Assembly: GCA_040285745.1 (NCBI GenBank) | Contig: JAUFOR010000004.1 | Coordinates: forward strand, 558,001-622,000 | Direction: 5' to 3' | Length of the DNA stretch: 64,000 bases | DNA from: Barthelona sp. PCE | Lineage: Eukaryota; Metamonada: BaSk clade | In this document: piece by piece, positions 28,197 through 38,200 of the stretch | How the letters are laid out: each line of letters starts with the position of its first letter | Position numbering within the stretch: the first letter of the stretch is position 1 | Notes under the pieces: model-generated | Told to the model about the DNA's origin: nothing | The model's input: the letters and a program-made list of their open reading frames with translations, nothing else | Database searches by the model: none | Translations under genes and position numbers: made by a program

Positions 28197-31100
28197 AAAA
28201 GAGGCGGGAACGTGTAGGCACCGTTTTCGCTGTATGTGAATGTTGTGTTGTAAAGTGAGATGCCACCAACAAGAGCAGTGAGTTCAATGGTATCGCGAAC
28301 AGCCGCACCACTGTAGTCTGTGAAATTAAGTTCTAGAATTAGATCAAACCCAACAGCAGCCTGAACGACTCTTGTATTGAATGAGTAAACGGTTGGTTCG
28401 AAGCTGATGGTATGCGTGGCATTATATGGGCCCAGCGCTACCGTGACACCGACATCCTGCGTGGGGTCAGCGACAGTTAAGGTTTTAGTGGTGTCGTTAT
28501 AAACACACCCACTATGTGCATTACATGACACTTGTGCTGGTCCTGTTATTCCGCCATACGCATCAGCACAGTCGATATCAACTATTGTTGTTGCGTTTGG
28601 AAGGAAAAATTCGTCTTTTTGAGGTTTAAAACTGCAGGAAACAGTTTGACCAACGAGAACTTCGAGATATCCAGTTTCGGACACGCCATCAGCAGAAAAG
28701 ATAAGCTGATGTGTCCCGTGCGCTTTGGGTATCGGTATCCACACTAGATCAGAGACCACGTTGCGACGGATACCATCAACAAATACAAACGGAACTGTGA
28801 TGACATGGCGACGGATGTTGAGGAACACGCACCTCAAAAGAGCTGATTCCCTGTCGATAGATACTCCACCGGAAATAAGCGGTACGATCTCTGTCGGCTG
28901 ACTGTAAAGATGACCGTGAAGCTCAAGCTCAACTAATGAGTTGCACTCGTTGTTGAACTCAACGGTGACCGATTCGGCAGCGTAACGATGATTCAGAAAG
29001 ACAACACAAACTGTTTGGTAGCGCAATCCTGACACATAGTCCTCGCACACAACTTCATCTCCGCTGTAAACAAACGTATACTCGTCGTCAAAAGTGAGGG
29101 ACACAGACGGTGTGCACACGTCGTTCATGAAAAAGAGAGTGTTTTCAACATACACAGGCTCAGCAACACTAACAGTGTGTGGTGTGGTCGCATACAGCCC
29201 GTCGCAGCGCTTTCTGCTGTTTATACGCGGATCGTCTGCTGTGAATGGCAGGTACCTAATGTAAGGCATTGAGAGGATATCGCTGAACACCTCAACACTT
29301 GTTGGCAGAGAGCTGTTGTAGCATAGCTCGGACTGGGGCATTGTTATCGTGAGGAGCACGGGATGTGTGTAATACTGACCGGCTGTTGTCGATAGCTGAA
29401 TCATATACACCCCAGCGGTGACAAAGTTGCACTGTGCTTCCATTTCAAAGGTGACGCGGCACTCGACTGTTGCGTCGCTTGTGATGACACTAAGTCCATC
29501 GAATACATCTAGGTCTGTTCCCTCGAGGGTGAAGCCCTTTTGTGTAAGGAACATTCTCTGTGGCGATACAGACAATAATATAGGTTTCACAACGACACAC
29601 ACCTCAATTTCGATGCTAGAGGCGAATGAAGATACAGTGAGTGTTGTGTTTTGCTTCAAGCGAGAGGTGATCTGGACCGACTGAGAGTCCAGCTTTGCTA
29701 CTGTAGCATTCGGCATTGAGAAGCTTATAATGTCCATTGGTAGTGGCTCAGCGAACCGCACAACTGAAGTGTGAACCGCATCGTATGGCACTCTTTGGAC
29801 AGAAATGGGTTTCGCATCAACTCGGGTGAATTCCAGTGTTTTACCAATAGGTTCTGCAGATACTGTGCTTCCAGAGCCACTAACGACAATGCAGCTGTTG
29901 TTTTGTGATGTGAAAGGACAGACATCACCAAGATCGTTGGTGAAAACGAGGGCATCAAACGGTAGGTTTTCGCCACAGAGTAAAACTTTAAAAGTATCGT
30001 CTAGAACTATGTACTCCTGTTGATAATCAAGAGAAAATCCAGAAACAGTGCCTGCAGCCTGTGTTATATCATCGCAGACTAAATCAGCAAGTATATCTTC
30101 AGAATCAATGGCCACATCGCAGGATATTCTAGTTCCCAATTCAGAAACAGCGCAGAGCGTGGTTGTGTTGCCCATGCGAAGGAGGGTGACGGAACACGAG
30201 TCCCAGTTTCTGCCTTCCCATTCCACCGTTGTGAGCGATCCGCGGTTGGCAAAATGAGTCTTGCTTAAAACGAATAGCTGTACGAATGACACGGGGAGCG
30301 TTACACGTTGGCCCACGGTATACTCGATGCTGAGCACGGATGACTCCGTGACTGCGACTTTATCTGTCGAGACAATAAACCCGCCATCAACATACGCTGA
30401 AAACGGCACGTTATCCAGTAGAACAACTGCTGCGTCAAGATTTGCATTTTCGAGTTGGATGGGAGGCAACGTTGTCTCGTCCGCATACATGACCTTCTGA
30501 GGTGAGACGCCAAACACAAGTACCTCTCTGTTGAGACTGAGCCAGTCCCCGTCTTGCTTCATGATTGCAGCGTTGAACATACCAGTTGGGAGTGAAACAT
30601 CGCACTCGAAGACACTGATCTCGTGAAGATCACGACAGGGCACCTGAATCGAAAAATGTAAACTTGTTAACTTCAGTTTTGGCTGCAGGGCTAGTGGAAG
30701 TTGTTCAAAACCAATGGTAAGAGTCGAAGTATCCTTTAACTCTGTACTGGGAATCTCTGTTGGATGAATAGTTGGGAGGAAGGCGTATGAAACCGAAACG
30801 GGGTTGCTTGTTTGACCATCGACGTTCACTGTCAGAGCGAATGTTTCGGTTAACAGCGTAGCACTTGATCTGCACATGGCCAGGGGTGGCGGAGGAAGGT
30901 TAAGTGTCGCGCTGGTGTGCGATATCACAGTTACAGGAACAGTTGCTTCCCAGCCGGAAGCTGCATAAAGATGAGCTGAGGCAAGCTCTCCTGATGGGCC
31001 GAAATTATTACCAGTAAGGCGAACCGCTGTGGATGAGAAGCAAACACCAGACACACGGGAGTGTATGAATGGAGGTTGATAACCGATAGTATAATCACTC

Positions 31101-33928
31101 GTGTATACTGAGCCAACCTCAACAGAGTAGTCGATGGTTGCACCGGTTCCCTCCATTACACTCACCATCAGCTCATTGGGGCTCACCACTTTGTTTAGCT
31201 GCATCTTATCCGAAGCTAACGTAGTTGCGCCTGGGAACGCCAGCGATCCAAGAAAGTCACCATAAACAAACACGACATCACCTGCTGTTGCAACCAATGG
31301 CGGATTAAACGCCATGATGACAGGTGCAGGTGGTGATACTGTGATAACGGTCCCATATACTGTGATTGCCGCATGACCGATGCATTCAGAAATCGTAACT
31401 TTGAGATTGTGTCTTGATAAGATCAACTCAAAAGCAACAGTGGACGAGTTGGTCGCTGATGCCACCTCGCAGCCGCCGTTGTATTCTGCGCTGATGGGGA
31501 TAAGCTCAGTCTGAGGCAATTGTGTCAGTTCGATCGATGTGATACCGAGAGACGGCGGTGGAAGCACAACACTACGCTCGTAGCAGTATGCGTCATAGCA
31601 GATATCCAGAGATATCTCATCGTGGGCACAGCTGTCAACTGGAAGGGTGGTTGTGATGTCTGTATCTTGCCACAATGAAACAACTACCTCTACGCCATTG
31701 ATGCGGAGAATAAACGAGGCACTATCAAATGTCACAGGTGACAGCAGATCGGTTCCTCTTATCACCAGAGCTATTCCTGTGACTTCTGCTCCAGTGATGG
31801 TAGGCGGTGTTCGTGATACAAACTCGAAGACTCCCTGGCTCTCACCTTTGTTCTTGAACTCAATAGTGTGGTTATAACCGTAGAAAGAAGAAAAGCGTAG
31901 ACCGGCTGTCGTTTCAGTCAAGGAAAACAAAGATACAGAAACTCCGTCAACCGTGGCTGTGTACAAGTCGCAGCCGAAAGTACTCCTTTTGAAGAAGTCT
32001 GCCACAAGATCAAACGAGTCCCCACCCCTGACTACAACTGGGGCAGTGGAAAACGAAAGGGGTTTGGAAGAAAATGAGCTGACGATATCTTCTGCACCAT
32101 TTTCTTTGCTTACTGTGAGGAGCGTGGATTTTAATGTGAAGTCTCTCGTATCAACATCGCACAGGACGCTGATCTGGTTCGTATCGACCTGACAGCCGAG
32201 AGTTTTCCTGCTACAAACCGACTCAAGCACAAAGTCATAGAATTCCAACATATTTGTCACTTCACTATCATATGTACAGTTGATGCGCGTATCTGTTCCG
32301 CGATCCAGCACAGTAGGGGTGCAGTGCACGGAATTCATTAACTCTGGCTGGAAGTGCTGGTAGCTATACTGATTCATAGCAGACCAGTACATGCCGAATG
32401 TGTGCTCATAGACGAGACCAAACGTTGTGGGTACTGGGCTATTCGTGAGTTGCGCTCGCCTGTGTTGTAATGGGTTGAAAGTGATTAGATCTACGTTTGA
32501 AAGCGCAAAATCTGTAATATCTGCTGTTTTTTCAACAAACAGCAGTCCACCACTACCCGTCATCGTTTTTATATCAGAGGACAGATCCGTGTATGTGGGA
32601 TGCTCTCCAAGCGAACAACCAGCAATGTTGTGAGTGAATCCTCCATCGACGGTACACTTATCACTTCCGTCGTACTCTATATCAACGAACTCTCCTCCAA
32701 ACGTACTGATACTTACATCTCCACCCCCTACTTTTATAGAAGAGTTTGTGTGTATGTTTCCCTTAAGAGATAACGTGTTCGCTTCATGATCTGACACGAT
32801 AATGATGTCTCCGCTGAGGTTCTGAGCTGTTGAGTTAGAAACAACAAATGTGCCTTTAGCTTGAGACTGCCATCCATTGCTCAGAGAGACGTTGTAGTTG
32901 GAACCATAAAGACCCGCATTTGTGACGGCCCCTGTGACAGCACCACTTTCTGCGGTGTTCACAGTTCCGTATGGGAACAATCCACGAACTTCACCTTGCA
33001 AGGAGACAGTATCACCAGAGAATACTCCTTTGAATTCACCGCTTAGTGTGCAACTGTCAAAGTTACCAATAACCGGGTTCTCAGCAGCGTTCACTAGCCT
33101 AGCATTCTCAAGATACGAGGGATTGGGTGCAATGTGCTTGAATATCAAGTTGTCCAAACGAAATGCATCAAGAGTGCGAGAAAACAGTGTATTGTCATAG
33201 TAATCAGGTGCAAGCGTGAGATTAAGAGGCGTGGTGCCAAAGATCACAGATCTCACATTGTCGGCAGCAAGCGATGTCACAGCATCAGTCAGAGCCAATG
33301 CGACATCCAGCTTTCCCAATAACGTAAGAGATTCTCCATCGAAGCGCAGTTTAACACGATCATTCTTATCCGTGAATGTAGTCAGATCAAGTGTTAGATC
33401 TGACACACCAAAACCAAGATCAAAAAAGTTCATAGTTGTGACGCCGATTGTGAGGGGTTCAGTCGTGGATATATATATCATCGCACTACGAGCGTACGCA
33501 ACCAGTACGGTATCTATGCTCGACACAGTGATCTGCGATCCGTCCATCAGCGTAAACTCTTTGGAGAAAGAAGATGCTGTTACACGAGCGCCGTTCTTCA
33601 AAACCATCGCGTTTGGGTCCGAGGGTAGATGAACTGCAGAGTCCTCAACGAACAATATGGTATTGTTCAATTTAGTTATCGTCAGGTCAGCCAATGTACC
33701 GTCAAAAATTCGCAATCCGAGACAGCTCAAACCCACACCCGACAACTCTCCGTCTATCTCATAGGCCCACACAATCGCTGCAGTGTGTGACTGACTGGGA
33801 ACATCATAGATAATGGTAAACCATGAATCAGCCTTAAAGAGACCAACAGCAGTCGCTCCTGCGGATTTATAGTTCTCAAATACCATAGAATAAACGGTAT
33901 AAACGGTGAAACCGCTCAGTATTCTCAT
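28172..33928 (-). CDS. Giant surface protein, part 3: beta-rich ectodomain with IPT/TIG-like domains
   Basis: About 1918 residues, the longest middle segment of the locus. The first 450 residues continue the beta-helix-like texture of the upstream parts. IPT/TIG-like immunoglobulin-fold domains follow in series, with signatures such as PVIMAFNPPLV followed by GDVVFVYGDFLG, and VRLTGNNFGPSG. N-glycosylation sequons are frequent. The ATG at 33928 overlaps the stop of part 2 (ATGA) and is probably not a real start: the frame upstream of it (FHFDHDKLCY) reads naturally on from part 2 if one base is added to the A5 run at 33956-33960. The end (TFPPLFWW) is likewise an out-of-frame tail past 28195-28200. 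Confidence 0.75.
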   Translation of the reverse strand: MRILSGFTVYTVYSMVFENYKSAGATAVGLFKADSWFTIIYDVPSQSHTAAIVWAYEIDGELSGVGLSCLGLRIFDGTLADLTITKLNNTILFVEDSAVHLPSDPNAMVLKNGARVTASSFSKEFTLMDGSQITVSSIDTVLVAYARSAMIYISTTEPLTIGVTTMNFFDLGFGVSDLTLDLTTFTDKNDRVKLRFDGESLTLLGKLDVALALTDAVTSLAADNVRSVIFGTTPLNLTLAPDYYDNTLFSRTLDAFRLDNLIFKHIAPNPSYLENARLVNAAENPVIGNFDSCTLSGEFKGVFSGDTVSLQGEVRGLFPYGTVNTAESGAVTGAVTNAGLYGSNYNVSLSNGWQSQAKGTFVVSNSTAQNLSGDIIIVSDHEANTLSLKGNIHTNSSIKVGGGDVSISTFGGEFVDIEYDGSDKCTVDGGFTHNIAGCSLGEHPTYTDLSSDIKTMTGSGGLLFVEKTADITDFALSNVDLITFNPLQHRRAQLTNSPVPTTFGLVYEHTFGMYWSAMNQYSYQHFQPELMNSVHCTPTVLDRGTDTRINCTYDSEVTNMLEFYDFVLESVCSRKTLGCQVDTNQISVLCDVDTRDFTLKSTLLTVSKENGAEDIVSSFSSKPLSFSTAPVVVRGGDSFDLVADFFKRSTFGCDLYTATVDGVSVSLFSLTETTAGLRFSSFYGYNHTIEFKNKGESQGVFEFVSRTPPTITGAEVTGIALVIRGTDLLSPVTFDSASFILRINGVEVVVSLWQDTDITTTLPVDSCAHDEISLDICYDAYCYERSVVLPPPSLGITSIELTQLPQTELIPISAEYNGGCEVASATNSSTVAFELILSRHNLKVTISECIGHAAITVYGTVITVSPPAPVIMAFNPPLVATAGDVVFVYGDFLGSLAFPGATTLASDKMQLNKVVSPNELMVSVMEGTGATIDYSVEVGSVYTSDYTIGYQPPFIHSRVSGVCFSSTAVRLTGNNFGPSGELASAHLYAASGWEATVPVTVISHTSATLNLPPPPLAMCRSSATLLTETFALTVNVDGQTSNPVSVSYAFLPTIHPTEIPSTELKDTSTLTIGFEQLPLALQPKLKLTSLHFSIQVPCRDLHEISVFECDVSLPTGMFNAAIMKQDGDWLSLNREVLVFGVSPQKVMYADETTLPPIQLENANLDAAVVLLDNVPFSAYVDGGFIVSTDKVAVTESSVLSIEYTVGQRVTLPVSFVQLFVLSKTHFANRGSLTTVEWEGRNWDSCSVTLLRMGNTTTLCAVSELGTRISCDVAIDSEDILADLVCDDITQAAGTVSGFSLDYQQEYIVLDDTFKVLLCGENLPFDALVFTNDLGDVCPFTSQNNSCIVVSGSGSTVSAEPIGKTLEFTRVDAKPISVQRVPYDAVHTSVVRFAEPLPMDIISFSMPNATVAKLDSQSVQITSRLKQNTTLTVSSFASSIEIEVCVVVKPILLSVSPQRMFLTQKGFTLEGTDLDVFDGLSVITSDATVECRVTFEMEAQCNFVTAGVYMIQLSTTAGQYYTHPVLLTITMPQSELCYNSSLPTSVEVFSDILSMPYIRYLPFTADDPRINSRKRCDGLYATTPHTVSVAEPVYVENTLFFMNDVCTPSVSLTFDDEYTFVYSGDEVVCEDYVSGLRYQTVCVVFLNHRYAAESVTVEFNNECNSLVELELHGHLYSQPTEIVPLISGGVSIDRESALLRCVFLNIRRHVITVPFVFVDGIRRNVVSDLVWIPIPKAHGTHQLIFSADGVSETGYLEVLVGQTVSCSFKPQKDEFFLPNATTIVDIDCADAYGGITGPAQVSCNAHSGCVYNDTTKTLTVADPTQDVGVTVALGPYNATHTISFEPTVYSFNTRVVQAAVGFDLILELNFTDYSGAAVRDTIELTALVGGISLYNTTFTYSENGAYTFPPLFWWSQMTS

Positions 33929-35271
33929 ATAGCACAGTTTATCATGGTCAAAGTGAAAAAGAGTGCATTTTCAGAGGGAACAAACGTGCACGGTTGACTA
34001 GATGGTGAAGTAGAAGCTCCCTGGAACGTATGACTGTGATTTAAAGGGGATAAAATACACCGTTGGGCATATGACGGATTACTGAATTGATATACTAAGA
34101 ATTGATGAGTAAAACCAACTGAAAAAATTTCTGGTGTGTGATCACATCCATCTGTGTTGAATTGAAGAATCGCAAATTCAGAGACAAATACTGGAACTTT
34201 TATCCTCTCAAGGTAATTAATTTCATTAATCACACATATAGAATAATCTTCAAAATATAATTGCAAATTAAAAATATTTTCGGATAAGGTTGTATCATAT
34301 ATTATCTTCTTAAAAACAAAAACAATTGCCTCATAATCTGCATTTTCTTCGATGATATCACAGTTTGAACTGCATAAAATGGTTGAGTTTTTTAATTCTG
34401 GACGAATAGAAACTCCATCAACATAGACCAATGCACCATCTGAATTTGTGCATCTAATTTCCGTTTTTTGGTAGATAAATGCAAAAGGAGCTGTCGAAAT
34501 TGAATCAGTATTTGGTATAAACATGTATGCATCAACTTGATTAGTAGACGAAGTTAACGTTTCTCGCACAACGTTCCCTCTTATGTTCTGATCGCCCATG
34601 ATACCATCTATGTAGCTAAAACTCACACTGGTCGATCCATAATCCATACTAAATACAGATATATCAATTTTTGAGGTACTATCAAGGACAAATCCGTTTT
34701 GGACTTCATTTAATCTCAATATTATCACCTCACCACTTAATTTAGTTGAAAGTTGAAGATCCAACGATGCCTTGAAACCACCAAAGAGTAATGAATGTAA
34801 TCCTAGGGAAAATGTTTCAATATCTTGATGTAATACATCTGTGGAACCACTGAAAACACCAATACTTTTAAACATATTATCATCAGTGATTGTGAGATCT
34901 CCAGCACTAACAATTACAATACTGTCCGTACTGCCAGAAACGGAAACATCACTAAGAATAAAATTCACACCAGGAGAGGAAATAAACGACATGAAAAGAC
35001 TTCTAATAGCAATCTGGAATGGTTTTTCATCGGTTTGTCGCAGGTGAAGTGGGTTCGTTATTGCAATGCTTAATACAGTGTCTGGTTCAGTGGTAGTAAC
35101 AAAACCTGAAGTGTACTCGTTCACAAGAAACACTGATATCGATGCATCAACAGCCAGAGTTGTGGTGTCGATCAGATTGATCAGGCGGACGACCAGGAGG
35201 GAATCTATGAATGTGGATCCAATAGTCGGTGTGGAATTGATTTTGTGAGCTATCGTAGCGTAAGTTCCCAT
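33925..35271 (-). CDS. Giant surface protein, part 2: ectodomain segment
   Basis: About 448 residues of Ser/Thr/Val-rich, beta-strand-like extracellular sequence, with potential N-glycosylation sites and a few Cys. No signal peptide or membrane span is present, and the first ATG (35271) lies inside part 1 in another frame. Parts 1 and 2 join smoothly near 35241-35244 (T4 on the plus strand) if one base is removed, so that INSTPTIGSTF follows RYDSSQ. The base composition is more AT-rich here than in part 3. No known domain is recognised. Confidence 0.65.
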   Translation of the reverse strand: MGTYATIAHKINSTPTIGSTFIDSLLVVRLINLIDTTTLAVDASISVFLVNEYTSGFVTTTEPDTVLSIAITNPLHLRQTDEKPFQIAIRSLFMSFISSPGVNFILSDVSVSGSTDSIVIVSAGDLTITDDNMFKSIGVFSGSTDVLHQDIETFSLGLHSLLFGGFKASLDLQLSTKLSGEVIILRLNEVQNGFVLDSTSKIDISVFSMDYGSTSVSFSYIDGIMGDQNIRGNVVRETLTSSTNQVDAYMFIPNTDSISTAPFAFIYQKTEIRCTNSDGALVYVDGVSIRPELKNSTILCSSNCDIIEENADYEAIVFVFKKIIYDTTLSENIFNLQLYFEDYSICVINEINYLERIKVPVFVSEFAILQFNTDGCDHTPEIFSVGFTHQFLVYQFSNPSYAQRCILSPLNHSHTFQGASTSPSSQPCTFVPSENALFFTLTMINCAI

Positions 35272-38200
35272 TTATCTCGGTGAGGCTGAACCCCTCGATT
35301 AATATGGCTGGACTTAGGCAATTATTAATTGTTATTGTACTTCCAGTGCTGAATACGCATGTTGTATACGATACTGCATTACCGACCAAAACCCGTGAGT
35401 TATCGATTCTAAAGGCGTCATCGATGTCAGACACTGAGCGGAGTCCCACTGTGGAATCGACAAAAGCTGTTGAACCAGTGAAGTGAGTGATGTCAGTGAA
35501 CTCGACTGTTGAGTTTGTTATTGTCAAATCCGTCGTCTGGGTCGGCACCTCAATTTCCAGAGAGCTGTCCGTAACGGTTCTGAGCGTTCGCATGGGGGCG
35601 AGCGATATCAGTTTGCCGCTGCTGCTTTCAATGTTGACTACATTGAGATTCAAAGTACGTAACTCTACTGTGATATTGTGAATTTGAAGAGTGTCCACTG
35701 AAAGCGCGTGGACAAACATTGTCATGCAATCTGTCTCGACTGAGAGCGTACCAATGGACAACATTGTTAGGTGCGGTGTGAAAGAGACTAAATCGAATTG
35801 CCCTGCAATGCTGAGCTTTGTAAAGTGCGTTTCTAGATCGGGAAGAATCAAGTAGCCATCCTCTTCAACCCTGATGCTGCCAGCTCGTCCATATACACGG
35901 GCATGCTTGACGATAATGTCGACATTGGGCGCATCGCGAAGGACTACACGCAAACAATTAAAGTTTGCGGTAATTCTGATGTCTCCCATGATGCGAACGC
36001 GTGTAAAGAGTTCGCATATGTGCTCGAAGTCACCCGATGTGAACGCTTTTGACTCAAACGAAAGGGTTGAGTTTGCTGCAAGCTCCTTTTGGGTTATTAT
36101 CGAATCATCGATGGTGAATTCCCTATTGACGACGATTGCGCCACTTGTCCAGCCGCCGTTGATGCTCAGGGAATCAGTCTTGATAAAGGCGCCGATCTCA
36201 ACAATGGCATAACCCATATGGATGAAGGATTCAGTCTCAATAGAGGCGCGTACAATCCGGGTACTGGTGTCGCTGTTAAGAACCAAAGATGAAGTAACAA
36301 GTGTGCCATTCACAATACCGCAACCCTTCTCGGGAGATTCATCTGTGTATACACTCAATACAACACCACTCTCAACCCGAAGTGTATGGGCGTTCATGTA
36401 TATCTTACAGTCGTTGCATGTGATTGAGCCTGTGATTGTTACATCAGCGTCTAAGAAGGCAAACGAGTTGTCTAGGACAAGATCACCATCAACCCGGTAC
36501 GCAAGACGAACCGAACTTGTGTTCCGAATAATAAGTGAGTTAACAATAACATCGTATGCAAACACGTGAGTGTTAGTCTCAGTTACAGTCTCTTTGAGCT
36601 CAAAGTTCCGATAAAAAACGTGCGTGAACGTGTCACCTGTGTGGATTGTTGGAGTACTTGTGTATGCTGGCGCATCCTCAAACAATACACGGTCTTTGGT
36701 CATCTTATCGTCCGAGAACTCCTCGCCAACCGTGATAGAATTCACATGCGGTGGAATAGCGACGGGGTTTTCTTCCATCACATCATTCATTGAGAAGGAC
36801 ACATCGAGGTCCGACATGGCTTTGAACTTGAAGGGCAACTGGTATCGGTTGCCATAAACAACATCACACGTTCCACACGACCACAATGCCGAAGGGCTGT
36901 TTACCAAATATAAAACGTTACCATTGATAGAGTTCCAACGCGAAGTAGGAAGCATTACGACGTTTGTTGCTGTGATAACACCCGTTGCTCTTGACCCAGG
37001 CATGAGGAAAAGCGATTTGATTGTTGTTGAGTTCAGATGAATACTTTTATATGCGAATATCTTACTTCCAAAATTACCATTCAGCATAGTTTCTCCGGTG
37101 GCATTCACAATGCAATCCACCGTCGTCGAATACATCTTAGAGTCCATCACGTGAATGGATACACCAGATGGTTCTGGTGAAGTAAGTACGAAACCATCAA
37201 AAATAGATTCCTCAGGGAAGACGACAGAGCAGTGATCAATTGCACAATCGATCGCTACCTCACCGGTGTGTACGTTCCTGGTGATATATGTGGTCGGGTG
37301 ATTGAGAACAATACCTCCCGTCAGCAGATTAATCGATTTAACGTGCCCAATTGCTCCTTCAACCGCTTCCTGAATGGTAACATCTGCCAATTCGCCCTCG
37401 AATGAGGCATGCCGCAGAGAAAGGGTGGCAGTGATGCTGATGTCACCGGTTGCAATAACGCTTACTGAGCCGTATTCACAGATAACAGTGATGTCACTTG
37501 ATGCGCTGACAAAGAAGTATGACGGAACAAGACACGACAGCACAGGATCCATTGCCAGAAGGGATGTGGTGAGTGTGGCGTTACCGCTCAGAATCAGCTC
37601 ATCAGGCGATCCAACAAATTTGAGTATTTTGTGCACAGTTAATGCCAGATGGAGGGTGCCACCGCTGACGTGGATCTCCACAGGTTGGTTTGTCTTACCA
37701 TCTAACCGCAGTGTTACGTTGTGGCCGACATGTACCTCCAGCTTATGTGACGCGTCATGATAAACTGTACCATTAAAATAGTTAGGAACATCAATACTGG
37801 TTTCTGCTGGCAATAACTCATAAACACCGCCATCTACGATTGAATAGCTTTCCGTGAAGTTATCACTCAGCCCAGTCTGCACCAGAACACCCCCATCGGT
37901 AATGTAATCAATTTGATCGTCAGCATTATATTCCATTCTCAACCCTTCTGAGATAACAAAGTAAGTTACTTCCAGAACTGAAGGTGGGGTATGTGTGAGA
38001 GTGTGTTCTGGTCTAGGTATAAAGCGTACCGTTCCAGCAATGCAGCAATCTGCCACATTGCGAATAGTCGTGAAAGTTCCATCATATACTGTTGTCTTTC
38101 CCATTGCAGCCACATTTAGCTCAGCAGAAGGAACCGAATCTAATAATACAAAGCTATCCGCTAGCATATGATACTTGTTAAAAGCAACATTAGTGTAAAG

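Noticed and set aside
33925-33928. Overlapping ATGA stop/start as translational coupling
   Set aside because: Such coupling is not expected in a nuclear eukaryotic gene, and continuity points to a single-base indel at 33956-33960 instead.
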